A stretch of DNA of 5,084 nucleotides. Origin: Thiohalobacter sp. GTDB lineage: Bacteria; Pseudomonadota; Gammaproteobacteria; Thiohalobacterales; Thiohalobacteraceae. Positions 1 to 5,084 of the stretch are shown here, piece after piece (within the stretch, counting starts at the first letter, position 1; each line of letters opens with the position of its first letter). The DNA lies in assembly GCA_027030825.1 (NCBI GenBank), contig JALVEM010000056.1:1-5084 (forward strand), written 5' to 3'. The position numbers were made by a program, and so were the translations under genes. The notes below the pieces were generated by a model. It saw only the letters and a program-made list of their open reading frames with translations. It ran no database searches and had not been told where the DNA came from.

Positions 1-1413
1 ATCTTCATGATCGACGCCTCCAAGGGTTTCATGAAGGACGGCAACAAGAACCGCCTGCGCGAGCGCGACATCCACAAGATCGTCGATGTCTTCACCAGCC
101 GCAGGGAACTGCCGCGCTACGCCCGCTTCGTGCCCCTGCGCGAGATCGAGGCCAACGACTACAACCTCAACATCCCGCGCTACATCGATTCCAGCGAGCC
201 CGAGGACCTGCACGACCTCAATGCCCACTTGAGCGGCGGCATCCCCAACCGCGACATCGACGCCCTGCAAGACTACTGGCAGGTCTTCCCAACCCTGCGC
301 CACACCCTCTTCGCCCCGGCGCCCGTATCACCCGTATCCCCCGTAGGTTGGGTTGAGCGCAGCGAAACCCAACAACCCGGCCAACCCACCGACCCCGTTG
401 GGTTACGCTCCGCGAACCCAACCTACAGCCACCCCCGGATGCACCCGGAGCGCATCAAGCCCACCATCCTCGAACACCCCGAGTTCGCCGCCTTCCGCGA
501 GCGCATCCTCGAGCGCTTCCGCGCCTGGCGCGATCCGCACCGGCCCGTCCTCATGGGCCTGAACGGCGACACCGAGCCCAAGGCGCTCATCCACGAACTC
601 TCCGAGGCCCTGCTCGAGCAGTTCGAAGGCGCACACCTCATCGACCCCTACGCCGTCTACCAGCACCTCATGGACTACTGGGCCGAGACGATGCAAGATG
701 ATGTCTATGCCATCGTCCAGGACGGCTGGGAGGCCGCCGCCAGGCCCCGCGAACTGGTGGCCGAGAAGGGCCAGAAGCACAAGGAGACCCCGGACCTCAC
801 CATCGGCCGCAAGAAATACAAGACCGATCTCATTCCGCCAGACCTTATCGTCGCGCGCTACTTTGCTGACGAGCAGAAGCACATCGACCAGCTCCAGGCC
901 GAGTTGGATGCCGCCGCCCAGGAACTGGAGAGCTTCATCGAGGAGCATTCAGGCGAGGAAGGCCTGCTCGAAGAGGCCAAGACCGACAAGGGCAAGATCA
1001 CCAGAGCCAGCCTCAAGGCCCGCCTGGCCGAGATCAAGGGCAACCCCGAGTTCGAAGACGAACGCCAGGCCCTGCAACAGTGCCAGAAACTCATCGACGC
1101 CGAGGCCGCCGCCAACAAGAAGCTCAAGGAGGCCATCAAGGCCCGCGACGAGGCGGTGCTCAAGCATTACGCCAAACTCACCGAGACCGAGATCAAAGAG
1201 TTGGTGGTGGACGACAAATGGCTCGCCGCCCTGGAACAGGCCGTGCAGGGCGAGATCGAACGCGTCACCCAGCAGCTAGCCACCCGCATCCGGGAGCTGG
1301 AGGAACGCTACGCCGAGCCGCTGCCGGCAATCATGCAAGAGGTGGAGAGCCTGCAGGCGAAGGTGGACGAACACCTGCGCCGGATGGGGCTGGAATGGAG
1401 GGCCGGGATGTGA
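1..1413 (+). CDS. hsdM: Type I restriction-modification DNA methyltransferase subunit M, C-terminal part (5' end outside window)
   Basis: HsdM is the N6-adenine methyltransferase subunit of a type I system and works in an M2S or R2M2S complex. The reading frame is open from base 1, giving 470 visible residues. The SAM-binding and NPP(Y/F) catalytic motifs must lie upstream. Residues 1-31 (IDASKGF...NRLRERDIHKIVDVF) match the stretch that follows the catalytic domain in HsdM proteins. Residues 158-240 hold the conserved ILEHPEF and YAVYQHLMDYWAETMQDD blocks. Residues about 288-395 are charged and helical, probably coiled coil, followed by LVVDDKWLAALE near residue 400 and a final helix that likely contacts HsdS. 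Residues 115-142 are encoded by a palindromic repeat and look foreign to the family; no stop or frameshift results. The stop overlaps the hsdS start. Identification rests on recalled family sequence and on the gene order. Confidence 0.95.
   Translation: MFMIDASKGFMKDGNKNRLRERDIHKIVDVFTSRRELPRYARFVPLREIEANDYNLNIPRYIDSSEPEDLHDLNAHLSGGIPNRDIDALQDYWQVFPTLRHTLFAPAPVSPVSPVGWVERSETQQPGQPTDPVGLRSANPTYSHPRMHPERIKPTILEHPEFAAFRERILERFRAWRDPHRPVLMGLNGDTEPKALIHELSEALLEQFEGAHLIDPYAVYQHLMDYWAETMQDDVYAIVQDGWEAAARPRELVAEKGQKHKETPDLTIGRKKYKTDLIPPDLIVARYFADEQKHIDQLQAELDAAAQELESFIEEHSGEEGLLEEAKTDKGKITRASLKARLAEIKGNPEFEDERQALQQCQKLIDAEAAANKKLKEAIKARDEAVLKHYAKLTETEIKELVVDDKWLAALEQAVQGEIERVTQQLATRIRELEERYAEPLPAIMQEVESLQAKVDEHLRRMGLEWRAGM
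322..348 (+). repeat. Three tandem 9-bp units inside hsdM
   Basis: Three in-register copies of CCCGTA plus three bases (CCCGTATCA, CCCGTATCC, CCCGTAGGT) encode Pro-Val-Ser, Pro-Val-Ser, Pro-Val-Gly. The third unit runs into the left end of the palindromic element that starts at 343. The tandem units may be slippage or an insertion scar; the register with codons keeps the frame intact. Confidence 0.7.
343..426 (+). repeat. 84-bp composite palindromic repeat (REP/MITE-like) inserted in frame in hsdM
   Basis: The ends are perfect 12-bp inverted repeats, GTAGGTTGGGTT at 343-354 and AACCCAACCTAC at 415-426. Each half is also its own hairpin: GTTGGGTT (347-354) with AACCCAAC (366-373), and GTTGGGTT (397-404) with AACCCAAC (415-422). 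From memory, GTAGGTTGGGTTGAGCG...AACCCAAC units are scattered, mostly intergenic, in many gamma- and betaproteobacterial genomes. Here the element is exactly 28 codons long and is read in the only forward frame without a stop: frame 2 starts with TAG and frame 3 meets TGA at 354. It adds a Trp/Pro-rich loop starting VGWVERSETQQ and ending VGLRSANPTY. No clear target-site duplication is visible. Confidence 0.88.
1397..1402 (+). promoter_or_regulatory. Shine-Dalgarno for hsdS that decides its start
   Basis: GGAGGG lies 7 nt before the GTG at 1410, inside the end of hsdM. The alternative ATG at 1425 has only a weak AAGG close upstream, so the GTG start is preferred. Confidence 0.7.
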
Positions 1414-2678
1414 GCAGCAAGGCCATGGAGGTCAGGGATGCAGCGGGAAGCTATGTGCTGCAGGCCGAGCAGGAGGTTCCGCCGGGGTACAAGCGGACCG
1501 AGGTGGGGGTGATTCCGGTTGATTGGAAAACCATCGAGCTGGAAAAGGTTTCTGATTTCATAACCAAAGGGTCAACGCCAACTACATACGGTTTCAAATG
1601 GGAAACTGAAGGAGTCTTGTTTCTCAGAAGCGAATGTGTATCCGAGAGTGGACTAGATCTGGAACAATCTATGTTCATATCAAGGGATGCACATGCACTA
1701 TTACGTCGTAGTGAGGTGCATGATGGCGACATTCTCGTCACCATCACCGGTAATGTTGGGCGTGTTGTCTATTTGTCTGGTATTGGTGCTGCAAATATCA
1801 ACCAGCATATAGCGCGAATACGGGTTACCTCACCAAGTGCCGATACTAAATATGTATTTCACTATTTGTCTCAAGAATCTGTTCGCCGATATTTCTCAAA
1901 AATAACAACGGGCCAAGCATACCCTCAGATCAGTCTTGAACAGGTTAGAGAGACTGAGATACCTATACCACCGTTAGATGAACAACACGCCATCGCCACC
2001 GCCCTGTCGGACGTCGATGCCCTCATCACTGCGCTGGACAAGCTCATCGCCAAAAAGCGCGCCATCAAAACCGCCGCCATGCAGCAACTCCTCACCGGCA
2101 AAACCCGCCTGCCGGGCTTCAGCGGCGAGTGGGAAACGAAGCGGTTTGATGAAGTGTTAATCAGGCTAAATGGCAAGAATTACCAGATACAAACATCTCA
2201 GTACGGTGATATTGGGAAGTACCCCGTGATCGATCAGGGTAAAGGGGCGATAATTGGCTATTGCGATAGAGAGGATAAACGTTTCAGGTGCCCAGATGAT
2301 GGATTAATTGTGTTTGGAGATCATACGTGCATAACAAAGTTTGTTGATTTTGATTTTGTAGTTGGGGCTGATGGTACTCAGCTACTTCAGGCGAAAAAAG
2401 GCTATTCCACGAAATTCCTGGCCTATCAGTTGCAGCACGAAGGAATCGAGCCAACTGGATACAATAGGCATTTCAAATTTCTTAAGGAACGAGTGTTTTA
2501 CGTCCCCGCTATAGAAGAACAATCTGCCATCGCCCAAGTCCTCTCCGACATGGACGCCGAAATCGCCGCCCTCGAAGCCCGCCGCGACAAGACCCGCGCC
2601 ATCAAGCAGAGCATGATGCAGCAGCTCCTCACCGGCCGGGTGCGGCTGGTGAAACCGGGCAGCAAGGAGGCCGCCTGA
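1410..2678 (+). CDS. hsdS: Type I restriction-modification specificity subunit S
   Basis: HsdS recognises a bipartite DNA target and bridges two HsdM subunits. The GTG start gives 422 residues, a normal length. The entry block EVPPGYKRTEVGVIPVDW (about residues 23-40) is typical of HsdS. TRD1 spans about 40-187, the first conserved helical repeat about 188-235, TRD2 about 241-366, and the second helical repeat about 368-412 (IEEQSAIAQVLSDMDAEIAALE...MQQLLTG). The helical repeats set the spacing between half-sites and contact HsdM. Both TRDs are much more AT-rich than the rest: bases 1861-1920 are 38% GC and 2341-2400 are 40%, against 63% at 1981-2040. This fits TRD exchange by recombination. 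The start overlaps hsdM by four bases and the stop overlaps the next ATG by one, implying coupled translation. The open frame extends upstream of 1410, but that part is out-of-frame hsdM. The DNA target cannot be read from sequence alone. Confidence 0.95.
   Translation: MSSKAMEVRDAAGSYVLQAEQEVPPGYKRTEVGVIPVDWKTIELEKVSDFITKGSTPTTYGFKWETEGVLFLRSECVSESGLDLEQSMFISRDAHALLRRSEVHDGDILVTITGNVGRVVYLSGIGAANINQHIARIRVTSPSADTKYVFHYLSQESVRRYFSKITTGQAYPQISLEQVRETEIPIPPLDEQHAIATALSDVDALITALDKLIAKKRAIKTAAMQQLLTGKTRLPGFSGEWETKRFDEVLIRLNGKNYQIQTSQYGDIGKYPVIDQGKGAIIGYCDREDKRFRCPDDGLIVFGDHTCITKFVDFDFVVGADGTQLLQAKKGYSTKFLAYQLQHEGIEPTGYNRHFKFLKERVFYVPAIEEQSAIAQVLSDMDAEIAALEARRDKTRAIKQSMMQQLLTGRVRLVKPGSKEAA
1980..2111 (+). 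repeat. hsdS central conserved region, copy 1 of an internal repeat
   Basis: It encodes 44 residues starting EQHAIATALSDVDALITALD and ending in MQQLLTGKTRL. It aligns without gaps to 2517-2648 at a fixed offset of 537 bp, with 27 of 44 residues identical by my count. This is the long helix between the two TRDs, and its GC-rich sequence can serve as a crossover site for TRD exchange. Confidence 0.9.
2517..2648 (+). repeat. hsdS distal conserved region, copy 2 of the internal repeat
   Basis: It encodes 44 residues starting EQSAIAQVLSDMDAEIAALE and ending in MQQLLTGRVRL, and is the gapless partner of 1980-2111. The pair gives HsdS its pseudo-twofold symmetry, with one helix after each TRD. Confidence 0.9.
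2664..2670 (+). promoter_or_regulatory. Shine-Dalgarno for the RhuM-Fic gene
   Basis: AAGGAGG, close to the full anti-16S consensus, lies 7 nt before the ATG at 2678 and inside the end of hsdS. With the TGATG overlap it supports both the start and the translational coupling. Confidence 0.8.
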
Positions 2679-3679
2679 TGGAGAACCAGGCAAACGACAT
2701 TCTGATCTATGAGACCGAAGACCACCGCATCGATGTACGCCTGGAACAGGAAACCGTGTGGCTGACGCAGCGGCAGATGGCGGAACTGTTCGATACGACG
2801 CCTGAAAACGTGCTGATGCACCTGAAAAACATCTTTCGAGACAATGAGTTGGAAGAATCTTCAACTACTAAGGAATTCTTAGTGGTTCGCCAAGAGGGCA
2901 AGCGGGAGGTTCGGCGCCGACTGAAACACTATGACTTGGATGCCATTATTTCCGTCGGCTACCGGGTGAACTCGAGACAGGGCGTTCGGTTTCGCCGTTG
3001 GGCCACCCAGCGCCTGCGCGACTACCTCGTCAAGGGCTATGCCATCAACCGCCAGCGGCTGGAGCAGAACGCCCGGGAACTGGAGCAGGCGCTGAAACTG
3101 GTGAAGAAGGCCGCTCGTTCTCCGGCGCTGGATACCGATGCGGGGCGAGGGCTGGTGGAGATCATCAGCCGCTATACCCAGACCTTCCTGTGGCTACAGC
3201 ATTACGACGAAGGCCTGCTGGAAGAACCCGCGGGCCACAAGGGCGGCAAGCTGCCGTCACCGGAGGAGGCCATGGCCGACCTGGCCCGGCTCAAGCAGGA
3301 GCTGATGGCGCGCGGCGAGGCCACGGAACTGTTCGCCCGTCCACGTGACGACAGCCTGGTGGGAATCTTCGGCAATCTGGAGCAGAGCGTCTTCGGCGAA
3401 CCGGCCTATCCCACCATCGAGAGCAAGGCGGCGCATCTGCTCTACTTCGTGGTCAAGAACCACCCCTTTGCCGACGGCAACAAGCGCAGTGCGGCCTTTC
3501 TGTTCGTCGATTTCCTGCACCGTAACGGCAGGCTGTTCGATGCCGAAGGCCAGCCCATCATCAACGACACCGGGCTGGCGGCGCTGACCCTGCTGGTGGC
3601 GGAATCGGACCCGAAACAGAAGGAGGTGCTGATTCGGCTGATCATGAATCTGCTGGATGATCAGGGTAAAGCGGCATGA
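2678..3679 (+). CDS. RhuM-type N-terminal domain fused to a Doc-like Fic domain
   Basis: The 333-residue protein belongs to the family usually annotated as virulence protein RhuM/Fic/DOC. The RhuM domain covers about residues 8-125. It contains a helix-turn-helix-like stretch (WLTQRQMAELFDTTPENVLMHL, residues 28-49, with a gap shown by no break) and the conserved LDAIISVGYRVNS and FRRWATQRL blocks. After a helical linker (about 126-170) comes the Fic/Doc domain. Its active-site loop is HPFADGNKR at 262-270, with His262 as the expected catalytic base and Asp266 as the expected metal ligand. Lys269 replaces the Gly of canonical Fic and the distal Arg is absent. That pattern resembles Doc, which phosphorylates EF-Tu, more than AMPylating Fic. 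I find no (S/T)xxxE(G/N) inhibitory motif. The gene is coupled to hsdS, so it belongs to the hsdMS unit. The RhuM domain may bind DNA or restrain the Fic domain; its function is not established. The substrate is unknown. Confidence 0.9.
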   Translation: MENQANDILIYETEDHRIDVRLEQETVWLTQRQMAELFDTTPENVLMHLKNIFRDNELEESSTTKEFLVVRQEGKREVRRRLKHYDLDAIISVGYRVNSRQGVRFRRWATQRLRDYLVKGYAINRQRLEQNARELEQALKLVKKAARSPALDTDAGRGLVEIISRYTQTFLWLQHYDEGLLEEPAGHKGGKLPSPEEAMADLARLKQELMARGEATELFARPRDDSLVGIFGNLEQSVFGEPAYPTIESKAAHLLYFVVKNHPFADGNKRSAAFLFVDFLHRNGRLFDAEGQPIINDTGLAALTLLVAESDPKQKEVLIRLIMNLLDDQGKAA

Positions 3680-3690
3680 GTTTGTTTTGA

Positions 3691-3711
3691 TGGGTTTCGC
3701 TGCGCTCAACC
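3691..3711 (-). repeat. Partial copy of the hsdM palindromic repeat, inverted
   Basis: These 21 bases are the exact reverse complement of 351-371, the core of the left arm of the element in hsdM. Flanking bases diverge: TATCC follows here where the full arm continues CAACCTAC. It starts 11 nt after the RhuM-Fic stop, a typical intergenic setting for this kind of repeat. Confidence 0.8.
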
Positions 3712-3726
3712 TATCCTCTCATAGGT
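3709..3726 (+). other. Small hairpin downstream of the RhuM-Fic gene
   Basis: ACCTAT (3709-3714) and ATAGGT (3721-3726) form a perfect 6-bp stem with a 6-nt loop. No T-run follows, so it is not a convincing rho-independent terminator. It may be the decayed second half of the repeat copy at 3691. Confidence 0.4.
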
Positions 3727-3732
3727 AAGGCG

Positions 3733-3771
3733 GGCTTTAACATAGGCGAGCACTGGTTTTATATTAAAGCC
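3733..3771 (+). promoter_or_regulatory. Inverted repeat just upstream of the -10 box, candidate operator
   Basis: GGCTTTAA (3733-3740) and TTAAAGCC (3764-3771) are perfect 8-bp inverted arms separated by 23 bp. The right arm ends 4 bp before the TATAAT box and the pair spans the -35 region. A third symmetric site with the same half-site, AAGCC-G-GGCTT, lies at 3807-3817, just before the fic ATG. The position and shared half-site suggest a repressor or regulator site; the winged-helix domain of the downstream Fic protein is one possible binder. This is inference. Confidence 0.45.
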
Positions 3772-3781
3772 AGACTATAAT
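3753..3781 (+). promoter_or_regulatory. Probable sigma-70 promoter for fic-hsdR
   Basis: A perfect TATAAT lies at 3776-3781 in an AT-rich patch unlike the surrounding DNA. The -35 element is poor: CTGGTT at 3753-3758 with a 17-bp spacer. Such a promoter often needs an activator or is weak. Transcription would start near 3788, leaving a leader of about 34 nt before the ATG at 3822. Confidence 0.55.
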
Positions 3782-3806
3782 AAGGCCTGTTTTGAACCCC
3801 ATAGAA

Positions 3807-3817
3807 AAGCCGGGCTT
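3807..3817 (+). promoter_or_regulatory. Short palindrome in the fic leader
   Basis: AAGCC and GGCTT flank a single G, 4 bp before the ATG at 3822. It repeats the half-site seen in the inverted repeat at 3733-3771. It could act as a second operator or as a small RNA hairpin hiding the start; no good Shine-Dalgarno precedes the ATG. Confidence 0.35.
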
Positions 3818-3821
3818 CACC

Positions 3822-5012
3822 ATGGAACAGACGATTCCCCGCTCTGGACGGTATATCCGCCAATCCTCCGGCTACCGGGCCTTCATCCCCGCGCCTTTAC
3901 CCCCGGAGCCGCCGGTGGCCATGGCGGGCCTACAGGATTTGCTATCCCGCGCCGATCGGGCCTTGGGGCGGCTGGACGGGTCGGTGTTGACTCTGCCCAA
4001 CCCAGACCTGTTCGTCTTCATGTATGTGCGCAAGGAGGCGGTGCTATCCAGTCAAATCGAAGGGACCCAGAGTTCCCTGCAAGACGTACTGGCAGCCGAG
4101 GCGCGGCTTTTCGACCGAGAGCGTCCGAGCGACGTGCGAGAGGTCCTTAATTACATCGATGCCATGCGCTATGGCCTGGAGCGTCTGCGGGAACTGCCGG
4201 TATCGGTGCGTCTGATCCGCGAGATCCACGAGCATCTGCTACGTGGAGTACGGGGCGGGCGCCTGGCGCCGGGTGAGCTTCGCACCAGCCAGAACTGGAT
4301 TGGACCGGCGGGTTGCACTCTGAACGATGCGAGCTTCGTTCCGCCCCCGCCCGAGATGGCGCCGGAACTGCTCTCGGATCTGGAGCGCTTTCTGCACCAG
4401 CAGGATGACCTGCCCGCTTTGATCAAAATCGGGCTGATCCATGCCCAGTTCGAGACCATCCACCCCTTTCTGGACGGCAACGGTCGCGTGGGGCGCCTGC
4501 TCATCACGTTCTTGCTGTGCAGCCAGGATATTTTGCACAAACCGGTGCTCTATCTCTCTTATTATTTCAAGCGCCATCGGCAGACCTATTACGATCACCT
4601 GCAGGCGGTGCGTGACAGTGGGGACTGGGAAGGTTGGTTGACCTTTTTCCTCCGAGGCGTGACCGAGGTTAGCGAGCAGGCCACCGAAACGGCCCGGCGC
4701 ATCCTGCAGATGCGCGAAGAGCATCGCAGCGCCATTGCCGAGAACATGGGTTATGCGGCGGGAAATGGCCATCGGGTGCTGGAGACGCTGTTCGAGCGGC
4801 CCATCGTCTCCGTAAAGGATGTGGAGGGCATCACTGGCACTACGTATGCAGCCGCCAACCAGTTGGTGAAACGGCTGGAAGGACTCGGGTTGCTGGAGGA
4901 GATCACCGGCCAGGCGCGCAACCGGCGCTTTCGCTATGCGCCCTACATTCGCCTGTTCACCGACGAGGAGACCGAGGCCTCCGCGGATTCGGATGAGGGG
5001 ATGCCTGCGTGA
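3822..5012 (+). CDS. Fic family protein with N-terminal inhibitory motif and C-terminal winged helix
   Basis: The 396-residue protein is a predicted nucleotidyl transferase (AMPylator) of the Fic class with a Fic_N domain. The N-terminal domain (about 18-110) begins with YRAFIPAPLPPEPP, typical of the family. Ser76-Ser-Gln-Ile-Glu80-Gly81 fits the S/T-x-x-x-E-G/N motif, whose Glu blocks ATP in class II Fic proteins. The core (about 115-235) carries the full motif HPFLDGNGRVGR at 214-225, with His214, Asp218 and Arg222/Arg225 intact. Residues about 314-380 form a winged-helix domain (VSVKDVEGITGTTYAAANQLVKRL being its recognition part). The layout resembles Shewanella oneidensis Fic (PDB 3EQX). 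ATG 3822 is chosen because family members start just before the IPRSGRY block. An in-frame TTG at 3792 would add 10 residues but sits almost at the predicted transcription start. The stop overlaps the hsdR start by four bases. The substrate is unknown. Confidence 0.93.
   Translation: MEQTIPRSGRYIRQSSGYRAFIPAPLPPEPPVAMAGLQDLLSRADRALGRLDGSVLTLPNPDLFVFMYVRKEAVLSSQIEGTQSSLQDVLAAEARLFDRERPSDVREVLNYIDAMRYGLERLRELPVSVRLIREIHEHLLRGVRGGRLAPGELRTSQNWIGPAGCTLNDASFVPPPPEMAPELLSDLERFLHQQDDLPALIKIGLIHAQFETIHPFLDGNGRVGRLLITFLLCSQDILHKPVLYLSYYFKRHRQTYYDHLQAVRDSGDWEGWLTFFLRGVTEVSEQATETARRILQMREEHRSAIAENMGYAAGNGHRVLETLFERPIVSVKDVEGITGTTYAAANQLVKRLEGLGLLEEITGQARNRRFRYAPYIRLFTDEETEASADSDEGMPA
4995..5000 (+). promoter_or_regulatory. 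Shine-Dalgarno for hsdR
   Basis: GAGGGG lies 8 nt before the GTG at 5009, inside the end of fic. It supports the GTG start and coupled translation from fic into hsdR. Confidence 0.6.
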
Positions 5013-5084
5013 GCGCCGTCGGCCAGAAGGAACGCCAGACCCAGGCCCGGGTCATCCGGCTCTTCCATCAGGAACTGGGCTACG
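5009..5084 (+). CDS. hsdR: Type I restriction endonuclease subunit R, N-terminus only (3' end outside window)
   Basis: HsdR is the ATP-dependent translocase and nuclease subunit of the type I complex. Only 25 codons are visible, starting (M)SAVGQKERQTQARV and reaching FHQELGY. This matches the usual N-terminus of one HsdR subfamily (SAVGQ-ERxTQxRVVxLFxxxLGY), which precedes the endonuclease domain. The GTG start overlaps the fic stop as GTGA, so hsdR is probably translated from the fic transcript. The nuclease and helicase motifs cannot be checked here. The call is supported both by the peptide and by the hsdM-hsdS genes upstream. Confidence 0.85.
   Translation, partial: MSAVGQKERQTQARVIRLFHQELGY

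Noticed and set aside
343..426. Palindromic element as a CRISPR repeat or transcription terminator
   Set aside because: There is no spacer array and no T-run after either hairpin, and it lies in the middle of an open coding frame.
403..948. Long minus-strand open frame inside hsdM
   Set aside because: It mirrors GC-rich codon bias of hsdM on the opposite strand, and its product is low-complexity Leu/Val/Gly-rich with no recognisable domain.
1080..1409. Open frame extending hsdS upstream with an ATG at 1080
   Set aside because: It overlaps hsdM coding sequence, is Arg/Gly/Pro-rich out-of-frame translation, and does not resemble HsdS. The GTG at 1410 has a good Shine-Dalgarno.
3709..3726. Hairpin as a rho-independent terminator for the hsdMS-RhuM unit
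   Set aside because: The stem is short and AT-rich and no run of T follows. Some transcription may read through into fic.
3792..3821. TTG at 3792 as the fic start, adding 10 residues
   Set aside because: It lies about 4 nt after the predicted transcription start, and family members begin near the ATG at 3822. The ribosome site is weak for both, so this is preferred and not proven.
4239..4772. Minus-strand open frame antisense to fic
   Set aside because: It fully overlaps a well-conserved Fic domain and shows no family features of its own.
2678..5012. Classical toxin-antitoxin pair (fic toxin plus small antitoxin gene)
   Set aside because: No small gene of antitoxin size with a ribosome site is visible next to either Fic-family gene. 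The second protein carries its own inhibitory motif.

Overview
The window is the middle of a type I restriction-modification (hsd) locus with two Fic/Doc-family genes lodged between the specificity and restriction subunits. All genes are on the plus strand. The order is hsdM (3' part only), hsdS, a RhuM-Fic/Doc fusion gene, a 112-142 bp gap holding a promoter-like region, a Fic gene with a C-terminal winged helix, and the first 25 codons of hsdR. The GC-rich backbone, the codon use and a GTAGGTTGGGTT-type palindromic repeat suggest a gamma- or betaproteobacterium. This is inference; no taxonomic marker is present.

Two translationally coupled blocks are visible. Block 1 (positions 1-3679) is hsdM-hsdS-rhuM/fic, with a GTGA overlap between hsdM and hsdS and a TGATG overlap between hsdS and the RhuM-Fic gene, each behind a good Shine-Dalgarno. 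Block 2 (from about 3733) begins with a perfect TATAAT box and symmetric AAAGCC half-sites. It continues through fic and runs into hsdR by another GTGA overlap. Methylation/specificity and restriction would therefore be in separate transcription units, with hsdR downstream of a Fic protein that carries its own DNA-binding-type domain.

HsdS is a standard two-TRD protein. The TRDs are AT-rich islands between GC-rich repeated helical regions, the usual mark of TRD exchange. HsdM carries, in frame, an 84 bp composite palindromic repeat that adds 28 residues to a loop before its C-terminal coiled-coil half. A 21-nt exact match to one arm of that repeat lies inverted in the gap between the two Fic-family genes.

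The two Fic-family proteins differ at the active site. The RhuM fusion has the Doc-like HPFADGNKR form, while the second has the canonical HPFLDGNGRVGR form plus an N-terminal S-x-x-x-E-G inhibitory motif. The most interesting features here are the repeat inside hsdM and the linkage of a possibly autoregulated Fic switch to hsdR.
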